Below the pieces are notes generated by a model, which was not told the DNA's origin, did no database searches, and saw nothing but the letters and a program-made list of their open reading frames with translations. The position numbers and the translations under genes are program-made. A stretch of 64,000 bases of DNA from Nonomuraea gerenzanensis. Its GTDB lineage: Bacteria > Actinomycetota > Actinomycetes > Streptosporangiales > Streptosporangiaceae. The DNA lies in contig NZ_CP084058.1 in the NCBI RefSeq assembly GCF_020215645.1, positions 2,728,001-2,792,000 of the forward strand. The letters are read 5' to 3'. Of the stretch, positions 43,887 to 51,952 are shown one piece after another; within the stretch, counting starts at the first letter, position 1, and each line of letters begins with the position of its first letter.

Positions 43887-43982
43887 CCGGCCGGCGCGTG
43901 CCGAACGGCCGGGCGCCCGCATCAGCGGCCCGGGGCCTGCTGACCGGCCGGGCGGCCTCACTCGACGACCTTCGGCGCGGCC

Positions 43983-46133
43983 TCATTCGATGGCCTTCAG
44001 CACGGCCTCACGGTCGAGCGGGAGGTCGCGGACGCGGACGCCGAGCGTCGCGGCGAGCGCGTTGGCGATGGCCGCCGCCACCGGGCCCTGGGCCGCCTCG
44101 CCCGCGCCCACCGACGGCGTGCCCGGATGCTCGACCAGCTCCACCGCCACCTCGGGCGCCTCGGAGAAGCGCAGGATCGGGTAGCTCTCCCAGTCACCGC
44201 TGGTGATCGCCCGCCGGTCGAACCGCACCCGCTCCTTCAGCGTCCAGCTCGTCGCCTGGGTGGCGCCGCCCTCGATCTGGTTGCGCACCCCGTCGGGGCT
44301 GACGACCTGGCCGGCGTCCACGGCGATGGTCAGGCGGCGCACCCGTACGTCCTGCTCGGCCTCCACCTCCGCCACCGCCGCGCAGTACGCGCCGATGCCC
44401 TTGTACCTGGCGAACCCCAGGCCCAGCCCCGGCTCGCCCCAGCCCGCCGCGTCGGCCGCCCGCTCCAGGACCATCCGGGCGCGGGGGTCGCTCAGGTGCG
44501 CCAGCCGGTACGCCAGCGGATCCATCCCCGCGGCCAGAGCCAGCTCGTCCATGAACGACTCGATGGCGAACACGTTCATGAACGCGCCCAGCGAGCGCAG
44601 CGCCGACGACCGGATGGGCGTCTCCAGCACGCGGTGGCCGGTGATCTCCAGCCGCGGGAAGTCGTAGATCGGCACCGCGTTGCGCGCCATGCCCGAGCCC
44701 GACTGCGGCGACGGGTCCACCGCCGCCGGGTACGCCCACGGCCGCTCCAGGTGGGCACCGGCGAGCAGGCCGGGCACGCCGCCCGCGTAACCGGGGCGGC
44801 TGAGGTGGCCCTGGCTCCACACGTCGTAGCGCCAGGAGCGCACCAGGCCCGCCTCGTCCACCACCGCCGCCACGTCCACCGACATGGCCGAGCCGAACGG
44901 CGCCCAGGTCAGCTCGTCGCGCCTGCTCCAGCGCACGTGCACCGGCCTGCCTCCCGCCTCGCGGGCCAGCAGGGCCGCGTCGAGCGCCACGTCGTCGGCG
45001 GCGTTGTGGCCGTAGCAGCCCGCGCCCTCCACGTGGTGGACCTCGACCTCCGCCTCCAGGATCTTCATCAGGGCCCTGCGCAGGGGGTGCACGCCCTGGG
45101 TGTGGCTCCACACCTCCAGGTCGCCGCCGGGGTTCCAGCGGGCGGCGGCGCAGCTCGGCGCGATCGAGGCGTGCGCGATGAACGGCCTGCTGTAGGTGGC
45201 CGCGTGCGGCTCGCCCTCGGGCGCGGGGCCGGCGGGCGTGCGGACGGTGATCGTCTCGTGCGGGCCCCGGCGCAGGAACGTGTGCAGGTCGTGCTCGTCG
45301 GGCAGGGTGTCGTGCTCCTCCCACTCGGCCGCGCGGGCCACGCGGGCCAGCGCCCGGTCGGCGTCCGCCTCCGTCTCGGCCAGGACGCCGACGAACGAGC
45401 CGTCGCGTACGACGTGGAGGTCCGGCAGGGGGGCCAGCCTGGTCAGGCGGGCGGCGGGGGAGGGCGGGCGCAGGACCCGGCCGTAGAGCTGGCCGGGCAG
45501 GCGGAGGTCGTGGATGAAGCGGGGGCGCCCGGCGATCTTGTCGGGCAGGTCCAGCCTGGGCACGCTGACCCCCACGAACACAGGCGCCTCGGCCTGTGCC
45601 GCGTCGGCCTGTGCCGCGTCGGCCTGCGTCGCCTCAGCGCGCGGGGCGTCGGCCACCTGCGCCAGATCGGCGTAGGTCGCCGTCCGATCCCCGCAGCGGA
45701 ACTCGCCGCGCCGCACCATGACCTCCCCGGGAGAGACGCCCCAGCGGCGCGCGGCCTCGGCGGTGCAGGCGGCGCGCACGCCTGCGCACGTTTCGCGCAG
45801 CGGCGGCCCCGCCACGGCGATCGACAGGCTGCCCGCCGTGAAGCCCTGGTCGGGCCCCGCACCGGTGCTCGCCGCCAGCATCCGCACCTGTGCCACGTCG
45901 GCCCCCAGCGCGTCGGCCGCGATCTGGGCCAGCGCCGTGAGCACCCCCTGCCCGAGCTCCGACTTCCCGGCCCGCACGAAGATCACGCCGTCACCCCGCA
46001 CCGAGACCACGCCGTCCTCCGACACGAGCAACATCCCCGGGTCGCTCTCACCGGCCGGCGAGCCCACGGCCGGGCCGCGCTCGTCGGCCGGCGAGCCCAC
46101 CGCCCGGCCGCTCTCCCCGCTGGGCGAGCCCAT
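43983..46133 (-). CDS. Molybdenum hydroxylase large subunit (isoquinoline 1-oxidoreductase/xanthine dehydrogenase family)
   Basis: About 716 residues. It carries the aldehyde oxidase/xanthine dehydrogenase folds: RAGKSELGQGVLTALAQIA, DQGFTAGSLSI, DKIAGRPRFIHDLRLPGQLY, GAGCYGHNAADDVALDAALL, and the catalytic glutamate region SVGAGEAAQGPVAAAIANAL. These hydroxylate N-heterocycles or aldehydes using a molybdopterin cofactor. The N-terminus has two GSPAxE-type repeats (GSPADERGPAVGSPAGES). ATG 46133 or GTG 46136 overlaps the small-subunit stop. Only a [2Fe-2S] subunit accompanies it and no FAD subunit, as in the IorAB group. It looks intact although both flanks are decayed. Confidence 0.87.
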   Translation of the reverse strand: MGSPSGESGRAVGSPADERGPAVGSPAGESDPGMLLVSEDGVVSVRGDGVIFVRAGKSELGQGVLTALAQIAADALGADVAQVRMLAASTGAGPDQGFTAGSLSIAVAGPPLRETCAGVRAACTAEAARRWGVSPGEVMVRRGEFRCGDRTATYADLAQVADAPRAEATQADAAQADAAQAEAPVFVGVSVPRLDLPDKIAGRPRFIHDLRLPGQLYGRVLRPPSPAARLTRLAPLPDLHVVRDGSFVGVLAETEADADRALARVARAAEWEEHDTLPDEHDLHTFLRRGPHETITVRTPAGPAPEGEPHAATYSRPFIAHASIAPSCAAARWNPGGDLEVWSHTQGVHPLRRALMKILEAEVEVHHVEGAGCYGHNAADDVALDAALLAREAGGRPVHVRWSRRDELTWAPFGSAMSVDVAAVVDEAGLVRSWRYDVWSQGHLSRPGYAGGVPGLLAGAHLERPWAYPAAVDPSPQSGSGMARNAVPIYDFPRLEITGHRVLETPIRSSALRSLGAFMNVFAIESFMDELALAAGMDPLAYRLAHLSDPRARMVLERAADAAGWGEPGLGLGFARYKGIGAYCAAVAEVEAEQDVRVRRLTIAVDAGQVVSPDGVRNQIEGGATQATSWTLKERVRFDRRAITSGDWESYPILRFSEAPEVAVELVEHPGTPSVGAGEAAQGPVAAAIANALAATLGVRVRDLPLDREAVLKAIE

Positions 46134-46582
46134 CACTCCGCCGCCTTCAGCACCGCACGCACCACCCGCCGCTGCACCCCGCACCGGCACAGATGCCGAT
46201 CCAGCGCCGCCACCACCGCCTCCTCGTCCGGCCGGGGATCGCGCGCCAGCAGCGCGGCGGCGGTGACCATCATCCCCGACAGGCAGTACGCGCACTGCCC
46301 CGCCTGCTCCTCCAGCACCGCCCGCTGCACCGCGTGCAACGAGTCACCCGGAGCCAGCCCTTCGACCGTCACCACCGCCCGGCCCTCAGCGGCCGACAGC
46401 GGCGTGTCGCAGGCGGCCGTCACCACCCCGTCGAGCAGCACGAAGCACGCCCCGCACAGCCCCACCCCGCACCCGAACCGGGTCCCCACCAGCCCGAGCT
46501 CCCCGCGCAGCACGTCGAGCAGCGGCGTGCCGGGATCGGCCGCCACCTCGGCGGCGGCCCCGTTGACGGTCAGCCGGATCAT
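46133..46582 (-). CDS. [2Fe-2S] small subunit of the molybdenum hydroxylase
   Basis: A 149-residue iron-sulfur subunit. The N-terminal plant-type cluster ligands appear in FGCGVGLCGACFVLLDG with a later Cys in AACDTPL. The C-terminal cluster ligands are in CAYCLSGM and HLCRCG. It passes electrons from the Mo centre. ATG 46582 follows GGAGGTG, and its start overlaps the stop of the broken GntR gene by four bases. It overlaps the large-subunit start, so the two are coupled. Confidence 0.9.
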   Translation of the reverse strand: MIRLTVNGAAAEVAADPGTPLLDVLRGELGLVGTRFGCGVGLCGACFVLLDGVVTAACDTPLSAAEGRAVVTVEGLAPGDSLHAVQRAVLEEQAGQCAYCLSGMMVTAAALLARDPRPDEEAVVAALDRHLCRCGVQRRVVRAVLKAAE

Positions 46583-47066
46583 CGGAACACCTCCGGATGC
46601 CGGCACAGCTCCACCCGCGTACGCCGGATGTGCCCGCGCAGGCACCGCTCCGCGTCCACGACGTCGCGCCGCTCGATCGCGTCGAGCAGCAGCCGGTGCT
46701 CGGCGTTGACCACCCACCGCCGCGCCGGCCCCGTCAGCCGCATGAACGCCCGCCGGTGGTCGTCACCGGTCAGGTGGGGGATGCTCTCGGCCAGGGCGAG
46801 AGGTTCGAGCCGCTCGCGCATCCGGTACATCACCTCCACCTCGTGCATGCCCAGCTTGGGCACCCGTGCACCCCTTCCCTGCGCGGATGGTGCTCGGTGA
46901 GCCCCTCCGCCTCCAGCATGCGCAGCGCCTCACGCACCGGCAGCCGGCTGGCGCCGAGCCGCTCGGCCGGCTCCTCCTGCCTGATCCGCTCGCCGGGCGC
47001 GATGGCGCCGCTCAGGATGGCCTCCCGCAGGTGGTCGGCCACCCGCTGGCTCTCAGGCGCCCGCAC
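46579..47066 (-). pseudogene. GntR (FadR-type) regulator, frameshifted and internally deleted
   Basis: Two overlapping frames make up the remnant. The DNA-binding part (RVADHLREAILSGAIAPGER, then LGASRLPVREALRMLEAEGL) runs from GTG 47066 to about 46865. The FCD part (GARVPKLGMHEVEVMYRMRE onwards) is in another frame; the shift is at a G-run near 46868. In addition about 70 residues of the FCD domain appear missing between LTGDDH and RRAFMRL. A G-run shift could be a sequencing error, but the deletion is not. It still overlaps the Fe-S subunit start (ATGA). Confidence 0.8.
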
Positions 47067-47190
47067 GGCCGAACGCCCCCGGGTACGACACCAGCTCGAA
47101 CTGCATGCCCCAGGGCGCCAGGAAGTACACCCACCGCTTGCCGGGAACCGGCCCCAGGCTGGCCGACGGCTCCCCCGGCTTCGCGCACGT
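47053..47190 (-). pseudogene. VOC (glyoxalase-fold) protein C-terminal remnant
   Basis: The minus strand encodes GEPSASLGPVPGKRWVYFLA, then PWGMQFELVSYPGAFG and stop at 47053, the conserved end of a VOC-superfamily protein. Its N-terminal half is absent; upstream sequence belongs to an opposite-strand remnant. Its end overlaps the GntR start by 14 bases, so the original order was VOC, gntR, Fe-S subunit, Mo subunit. Confidence 0.6.
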
Positions 47191-47242
47191 GGGCGTGCGC
47201 GGCGACCTGTCGGAGCTCGACGGCGTGCGGACGGCCGACCGC

Positions 47243-47801
47243 GACACGTTCACCGGGGAGCTGGCCGAGCGCAGGTTCATCGAGGCGGTGTCCGGGGTGA
47301 TGGCGCGGCGGATGCGCGCCGATCCGTCGATCGTCGTGCTCGGCGAGGACGTGCACCGGCTCAACGGCGGCACCAACGGAACCAGATCGCCAAGGCCAGG
47401 CACATCGGCGGCGGCGACGCCATGCCGCTGGTCCTGCGCAGCAAGGTCGCGATGGGCACCGGCTACGGCTCTCAGCACTCCATGGACCCGGAGGGCCTGT
47501 TCGCCACCGCGCCGGCGCCACGGGGAGTGCCCGGTGGACGACTGGGACCACTGCATCCCCGTCGGCCGGGCCCGCGTGCGGCGGGTGGGCTCGCAGGTGA
47601 CCGTGCTGACGTACCTGGCGATGACCGGGTACGCGCTGCGGGCCGCCGAGTCGTCCGGGGTGGACGCCGAGGTGATCGACCCTCGTGCGGCGGGTGACCG
47701 GCGGGGAGGCGTCGCCGAGCATCAGCAAGGTGCTGGAGCGGGCGGCCATCGCGGGGGAGGAGGAGGTGGCCGCCACACTGGCCGAGATGGCCCGGTGGTG
47801 A
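47243..47801 (+). pseudogene. Dehydrogenase E1-beta (transketolase-like) gene with multiple deletions
   Basis: Four pieces of one E1-beta protein appear in order but in different frames: DTFTGELAERRFIEAVSGVM and IVVLGEDVHRLNGGTNG; then MPLVLRSKVAMGTGYGSQHS; then DDWDHCIPVGRARV and VTVLTYLAMTGYALRAAESS; then GGEASPSISKVLERAAIAGE to the stop at 47801. At least three internal segments are lost. E1-beta is part of 2-oxoacid or acetoin dehydrogenase complexes. This gene cannot encode a working protein. Confidence 0.75.
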
Positions 47802-47855
47802 CCACGGGACAGGGCTGAAAGTCACCTCTTGCTCGGGCGGGCTGGCGCGAAATAT

Positions 47856-47875
47856 GGTGTTAATCGTTTAACACC
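47856..47875. promoter_or_regulatory. LacI-type operator upstream of the lacI gene
   Basis: GGTGTTAATCGTTTAACACC has two perfect 8-bp arms and the central CG typical of LacI-family operators. It lies about 110 bases before the LacI start, in the only intergenic gap of this island. Confidence 0.65.
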
Positions 47876-47945
47876 GGCCGAGGGCCGCCAACTGAACTCT
47901 TCCTTCCTGCTGCCCATCTGACGAGATCCAGCGACTCCAATACCC

Positions 47946-47951
47946 TATAAT
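47946..47951 (+). promoter_or_regulatory. Consensus -10 box of the lacI promoter
   Basis: TATAAT occurs in an A+T-rich patch, flanked by CCCTA and TAGGG inverted ends. No strong -35 is seen. A transcript starting about 10 bases later would leave little or no leader before ATG 47962, or a short one before ATG 47983. Confidence 0.5.
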
Positions 47952-47982
47952 CCTGTAGGGAATGCTAGGTTATTCGACTAAC

Positions 47983-48984
47983 ATGAGACCAACAGCGCGA
48001 CAAGTGGCCGAGCTGGCGAACGTGTCAGTGGCGACCGTCTCCTACGTCCTCAGCGGCAAGGACCGTCCTGTCGCCGCCGAGACCAGGCGGCGGGTGCTCG
48101 ACGCCGCCAGACAACTCGGCTACACCCCCAACCAGGCCGCCAGGAGCCTGCGCAAACGCCGTACGCAGCGCGTCTGCCTGGTCCTGAGCACGTTCGGCGG
48201 CGTGCCCACCGACGCGCGGCTGGCCACGGACCTGCACGAGATGGCCGACGCGCGCGGCTACTCGGTGGTCACGCTCTCCGTCTACGACGAGGCCCGCGCC
48301 CAGGCGGCCGTCGAGGTGCTGCGCGGCGGTATCGCCGACGGGGCGCTCATCCGGCTCACCGGTGGCCACCTGGAGCACGACCTGCTCAGCGGGCTGGCCG
48401 CCACCGGGCTGCCGATGGTGGTGATGAGCAACGAGAGCGGGCTGGAGGGCTGCGACGTCGTCCGCACGCCGGAGGTGGAGGCGTGCGCCGAGGCCGTCCA
48501 GCACCTGCTGGACACCGGCAGGCGGCGCGTCGCCTTCATGGGCCAGCGCTACGAGGTCTACCGCGACAAGCCGGAGGGGCGGCTGCTCGGCTACCTCACG
48601 GCGCTGGAGCGGCACGGCGGGGCCGAGCGCGTCATCACCGGGGGCGCCGACGACCGCGTGGCCGCGTACCAGACGGCGACCGAGCTGCTCAGCTCGCCCG
48701 ACAGGCCCGACGCGATCTTCGCCGCCTCCGACCGGGCCGCGATCAGCGCCATCTGGGCCGCCAGGGACCTCGGGCTGAGCGTGCCCGGAGACGTCGCCAT
48801 CGTCGGTGTCGGCAACATCGACGAGGGTCTCATCAGCAACCCGCAGCTCAGCACCGTCGGCCCGCTCCGGCACGACTACACCGACGTCGTACGCCTGCTC
48901 TTCGACCGCCTCCAGGCCGAGGAGCCGCCGCCCGCCCGCGAGATCGTCCGTTCGTGGACCTTCGTGCGGCGGGGCTCGTCCTAG
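47983..48984 (+). CDS. LacI family transcriptional regulator
   Basis: About 333 residues. The N-terminal helix-turn-helix is TARQVAELANVSVATVSYVL with the hinge NQAARSLRKRR. A periplasmic-binding-protein-like effector domain follows (VCLVLSTFGGVPTD, then DAIFAASDRAAISAI). It presumably represses the ABC-sulfatase operon that begins 14 bases after its stop, releasing on a sugar. The start is chosen at ATG 47983 (MRPTARQV); ATG 47962 is also in frame and would suit a leaderless mRNA. Confidence 0.88.
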   Translation: MRPTARQVAELANVSVATVSYVLSGKDRPVAAETRRRVLDAARQLGYTPNQAARSLRKRRTQRVCLVLSTFGGVPTDARLATDLHEMADARGYSVVTLSVYDEARAQAAVEVLRGGIADGALIRLTGGHLEHDLLSGLAATGLPMVVMSNESGLEGCDVVRTPEVEACAEAVQHLLDTGRRRVAFMGQRYEVYRDKPEGRLLGYLTALERHGGAERVITGGADDRVAAYQTATELLSSPDRPDAIFAASDRAAISAIWAARDLGLSVPGDVAIVGVGNIDEGLISNPQLSTVGPLRHDYTDVVRLLFDRLQAEEPPPAREIVRSWTFVRRGSS

Positions 48985-48998
48985 AAGGGAACCCCCGC

Positions 48999-50264
48999 AT
49001 GTCCGCCCACCCCTCACGCCGTGACCTGCTCCGCCTCGTCGGAGCCGCCGCCGCCGTCCCCGTCCTGTCGTCCTGCGCGGGCGCGCCCGCCACGCAGAGC
49101 GCCGCGCCCGGCACCTTCACGGTGTACTGGAACGCCGGCCACGACTACCAGGCCTACCGCAAGGTGATCGCCGAGTTCGAGCAGGCCAACCAGGTCAAGG
49201 TCAACCTCCAGAAGTACCAGTGGCCCGACCTGCGGACCAGGCTGCTGGCGGACTTCGCCTCCGGCACCGTGCCCGACCTGGTGGAGGAGCCCGGCGGGTG
49301 GGTGCAGGAGTTCGCCGTGTCCGGCAACGCGCGCTCGCTGCAGGACTTCGTCGACCGTGACGGCCAGGCGATGGGCTTCCCCGCCGACTGGCAGCCGGTG
49401 ACGGTCGAGCGCAACTCCTACCAGGACAAGGTTTACGGGGTGCAGCTGCACCTGACCTGCAACACGCTCGTCTACAACAAGGGCATGCTGCGCGAGGCCG
49501 GCCTGGAGGCGCCCACCACCTGGGAGGAGTTCCTCGACGCGGCCAGGAAGCTGACCAGGGACGGCGTGTACGGCGTCGCGCTCAACCAGGACTACACCTA
49601 CATGTGGCCGTGGATGGTGCAGGCCGGCGTGACCCCCTACGACCTGGAGACCAAGGCGATCATGGAGCCGCGCGCGGACGCGGTCGCCGCGCTGCAGTTC
49701 CAGGCCGACCTCGTGCACAAGCACAAGGTGGCCCCGGTGCCGGTGGCCGGCACCGACTACTCGGGCCCGCAGAAGCTGTTCTCCGCCAAGCGCGCCGCGA
49801 TGATCCTCACCGGCCCGTGGGACCTCGACCCCATCAGGAAGACCAGCCCCGACATCGACCTGGGCGTGGCGCCGCCGCTGAAGAACAAGACGGCGGCCAC
49901 CCAGGCGGCCGGCGTCAGCATGTTCGTGCCCGCCAAGGCCACCAGACCCGAGCTGTCGTGGGACTTCATCAAGCGCATCACCGCGCTGCAGGTCGAGCAG
50001 GCCGCCACCAAGGAGACCGGCATGCTGATGCCGCGCAAGTCCTGGGTGGACCTGCCCGAGGTGCAGTCCGACGCCGTCACCAAGGTCTTCGCCGACGCCC
50101 TGCCCACGGCCAGGGACTCCTCCCAGGAGGTGCGCCTGACCGGGCAGCTCGGCAAGTGGGAGGAGCAGCTCAAGGTCATGTACCAGCAGGTGCTCATCCA
50201 GAACGAACCGGCCGCCGAGGCGCTCGACACCTTCGTCAAGGCCGCGGAGGGCTTCCTCAAGTGA
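48999..50264 (+). CDS. ABC sugar transporter substrate-binding lipoprotein (Tat-type signal)
   Basis: A 421-residue family-1 solute-binding protein. The signal has twin arginines (SRRDLLRLVG) and a lipobox (LSSC), so it is probably exported by Tat and lipidated near Cys25. The body has FTVYWNAGHDYQAYRKVIAE, GVQLHLTCNTLVYNKGM and AAMILTGPWDLDPI. AAGGGA precedes the ATG by eight bases. It is the receptor of the operon lacI-receptor-permease-permease-sulfatase. The sulfatase suggests a sulfated sugar or its desulfated product as ligand. Confidence 0.92.
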   Translation: MSAHPSRRDLLRLVGAAAAVPVLSSCAGAPATQSAAPGTFTVYWNAGHDYQAYRKVIAEFEQANQVKVNLQKYQWPDLRTRLLADFASGTVPDLVEEPGGWVQEFAVSGNARSLQDFVDRDGQAMGFPADWQPVTVERNSYQDKVYGVQLHLTCNTLVYNKGMLREAGLEAPTTWEEFLDAARKLTRDGVYGVALNQDYTYMWPWMVQAGVTPYDLETKAIMEPRADAVAALQFQADLVHKHKVAPVPVAGTDYSGPQKLFSAKRAAMILTGPWDLDPIRKTSPDIDLGVAPPLKNKTAATQAAGVSMFVPAKATRPELSWDFIKRITALQVEQAATKETGMLMPRKSWVDLPEVQSDAVTKVFADALPTARDSSQEVRLTGQLGKWEEQLKVMYQQVLIQNEPAAEALDTFVKAAEGFLK

Positions 50265-51133
50265 GGCCGCGCACCCTGTACGGCCGCTACGCCAGGACCG
50301 CCTACCTCTTCCTGCTCCCGGCGATCCTGTTCTTCGCGGCCTTCTTCTACCTGCCCATCGGCAACGTGGTGGCCACCAGCTTCCGCACCGGGCCGATGGC
50401 GGACCAGTGGACGGGCCTGGGCAACTACACCCAGGCCGTGACCGACCCCGCCGTGCAGCACTCGTTCCTCGTCACGGCCGGCTTCTCGGTGATGGTGGTG
50501 CTCGGCTCGATCGTGCTCGGCCTGGCCCTGGCGCTGGCCATCGACCAGCCGCTCAAGGGCCGGGTGGTCTTCCGGGTGGTGCTGCTGGTGCCGTACCTGA
50601 CCTCGGTGGCGATCGTCGGGCTGCTGTGGCGCAACATCCTCGACCCCGAGCTGGGCGTGCTCAACCGGGCGCTGATGGCGGTGGGGCTGCCCACCCAGCA
50701 GTGGCTCAACACCGCGCCGCTGCTCACGATCGCCGCCGTCACGCTCTGGCAGAGCGTCGGCTACACGATGGTGCTGTTCCTGGCCGGGCTGCAGGGCATC
50801 CCGGAGACCTACCACGAGGCCGCCAGGATCGACGGGGCGGACGCCTGGCACCGCTTCTGGCGGATCTCGCTGCCGCTGCTCGCGCCGACCACGCTGTTCG
50901 TGTCGGTGATGGCGGTGATCTCGGGGCTGCAGGCGTTCGGGCAGGCGTACATCATCACCGGTGGCGGGCCGGGCGACGCCACCGACCTGTCGGTCTTCCA
51001 CATCTTCAACGTCGCCTTCCGTACCAGGGACTTCGGCTACTCCTCGGCGCAGTCGGTGCTGCTGCTGATCGTGATCGTGGCGTTCACGCTGATCCAGCTG
51101 CGGGCCGGGCGGCGCTCGGAGGTCACGTACTGA
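50261..51133 (+). CDS. Carbohydrate ABC transporter permease (MalF type)
   Basis: A 290-residue inner-membrane permease with six hydrophobic segments. The N-terminal RTAYLFLLPAILFFAAFFYL and the EAA loop PETYHEAARIDGADAWHRFW are diagnostic. GTG 50261 overlaps the receptor stop by four bases (GTGA). It forms the translocation pore with the next gene product. Confidence 0.92.
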   Translation: MRPRTLYGRYARTAYLFLLPAILFFAAFFYLPIGNVVATSFRTGPMADQWTGLGNYTQAVTDPAVQHSFLVTAGFSVMVVLGSIVLGLALALAIDQPLKGRVVFRVVLLVPYLTSVAIVGLLWRNILDPELGVLNRALMAVGLPTQQWLNTAPLLTIAAVTLWQSVGYTMVLFLAGLQGIPETYHEAARIDGADAWHRFWRISLPLLAPTTLFVSVMAVISGLQAFGQAYIITGGGPGDATDLSVFHIFNVAFRTRDFGYSSAQSVLLLIVIVAFTLIQLRAGRRSEVTY

Positions 51134-51939
51134 TGCGCAAGTGGCTGCTCTACACCCTGCTCGGGCTCGCCTCGCTGATCACGGTCGTGCCGCTGCTCTA
51201 CATGGTCTCGCTGTCGCTGCAGACGGAGGCCGAGACGCTGTCGGCCAACGCCGTGCTCGTGCCGGACTCGCCGCAGTGGGGCAACTACGCCGAGCTGTTC
51301 ACCCGGGCGCCGTTCGGCGACTTCATCGTCAACAGCCTGGTCGTGGCCGGCGCCATCACGCTGGCCCACCTCCTGTTCGACCCGCTCGTCGGGTACGTCT
51401 TCGCCAAGTTCCGCTTCCCGCTGCGCAACACGCTCTTCGTGGCGCTGCTGGCCACGCTGATGGTGCCGTTCTTCGTACGGATGATCCCGCTGTACGTGCT
51501 GATGGCCAACATGGGGTGGCTGAACACCTACCAGGGGCTGATCACACCGTTCCTCATGGACGCGTTCGGCATCTTCCTCATGAGACAGTTCATCCAGCCC
51601 ATCCCCGACGACCTGATCAGCGCCGCCCGCATCGACGGGGCCTCCGAGCTGCGCGTCTACTGGAGCGTCATCCTGCCGCAGACGCGGCCGGCGCTGGCCG
51701 TGCTCGGGCTGTTCACGTTCGTCTTCCAGTGGAACGAGTTCCTCTGGCCGCTGGTCGCCACCTCCACGCCCGAGATGCGCACGATCCCGGTCGGGCTCAC
51801 CCTGTTCAACCAGGAGTACTTCACGCTGTGGCACCTCACGGCCGCCGGCTCGGTGATCCTCTTCGTGCCCACCGCCGTCCTGTTCGTCCTCACCCAGAGA
51901 TACTTCGTCCGGGGCATCGCCCTGACCGGTCTCAAATAA
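51133..51939 (+). CDS. Carbohydrate ABC transporter permease (MalG type)
   Basis: A 268-residue permease with six hydrophobic segments. The EAA loop is DDLISAARIDGASELRVYWS and the C-terminal FQWNEFLWPLVATSTPEMRT is typical of MalG-like proteins. It starts one base inside the previous stop (TGATG) and is followed 13 bases later by the sulfatase. As with the other importer in this window, no ATPase gene is present. Confidence 0.92.
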   Translation: MRKWLLYTLLGLASLITVVPLLYMVSLSLQTEAETLSANAVLVPDSPQWGNYAELFTRAPFGDFIVNSLVVAGAITLAHLLFDPLVGYVFAKFRFPLRNTLFVALLATLMVPFFVRMIPLYVLMANMGWLNTYQGLITPFLMDAFGIFLMRQFIQPIPDDLISAARIDGASELRVYWSVILPQTRPALAVLGLFTFVFQWNEFLWPLVATSTPEMRTIPVGLTLFNQEYFTLWHLTAAGSVILFVPTAVLFVLTQRYFVRGIALTGLK

Positions 51940-51952
51940 GGAGTCTGCTGTT

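Noticed and set aside
43350..47801. Insertion sequence as the cause of the decayed region
   Set aside because: No transposase fragment, terminal inverted repeats or target duplication were seen; deletions alone explain it.
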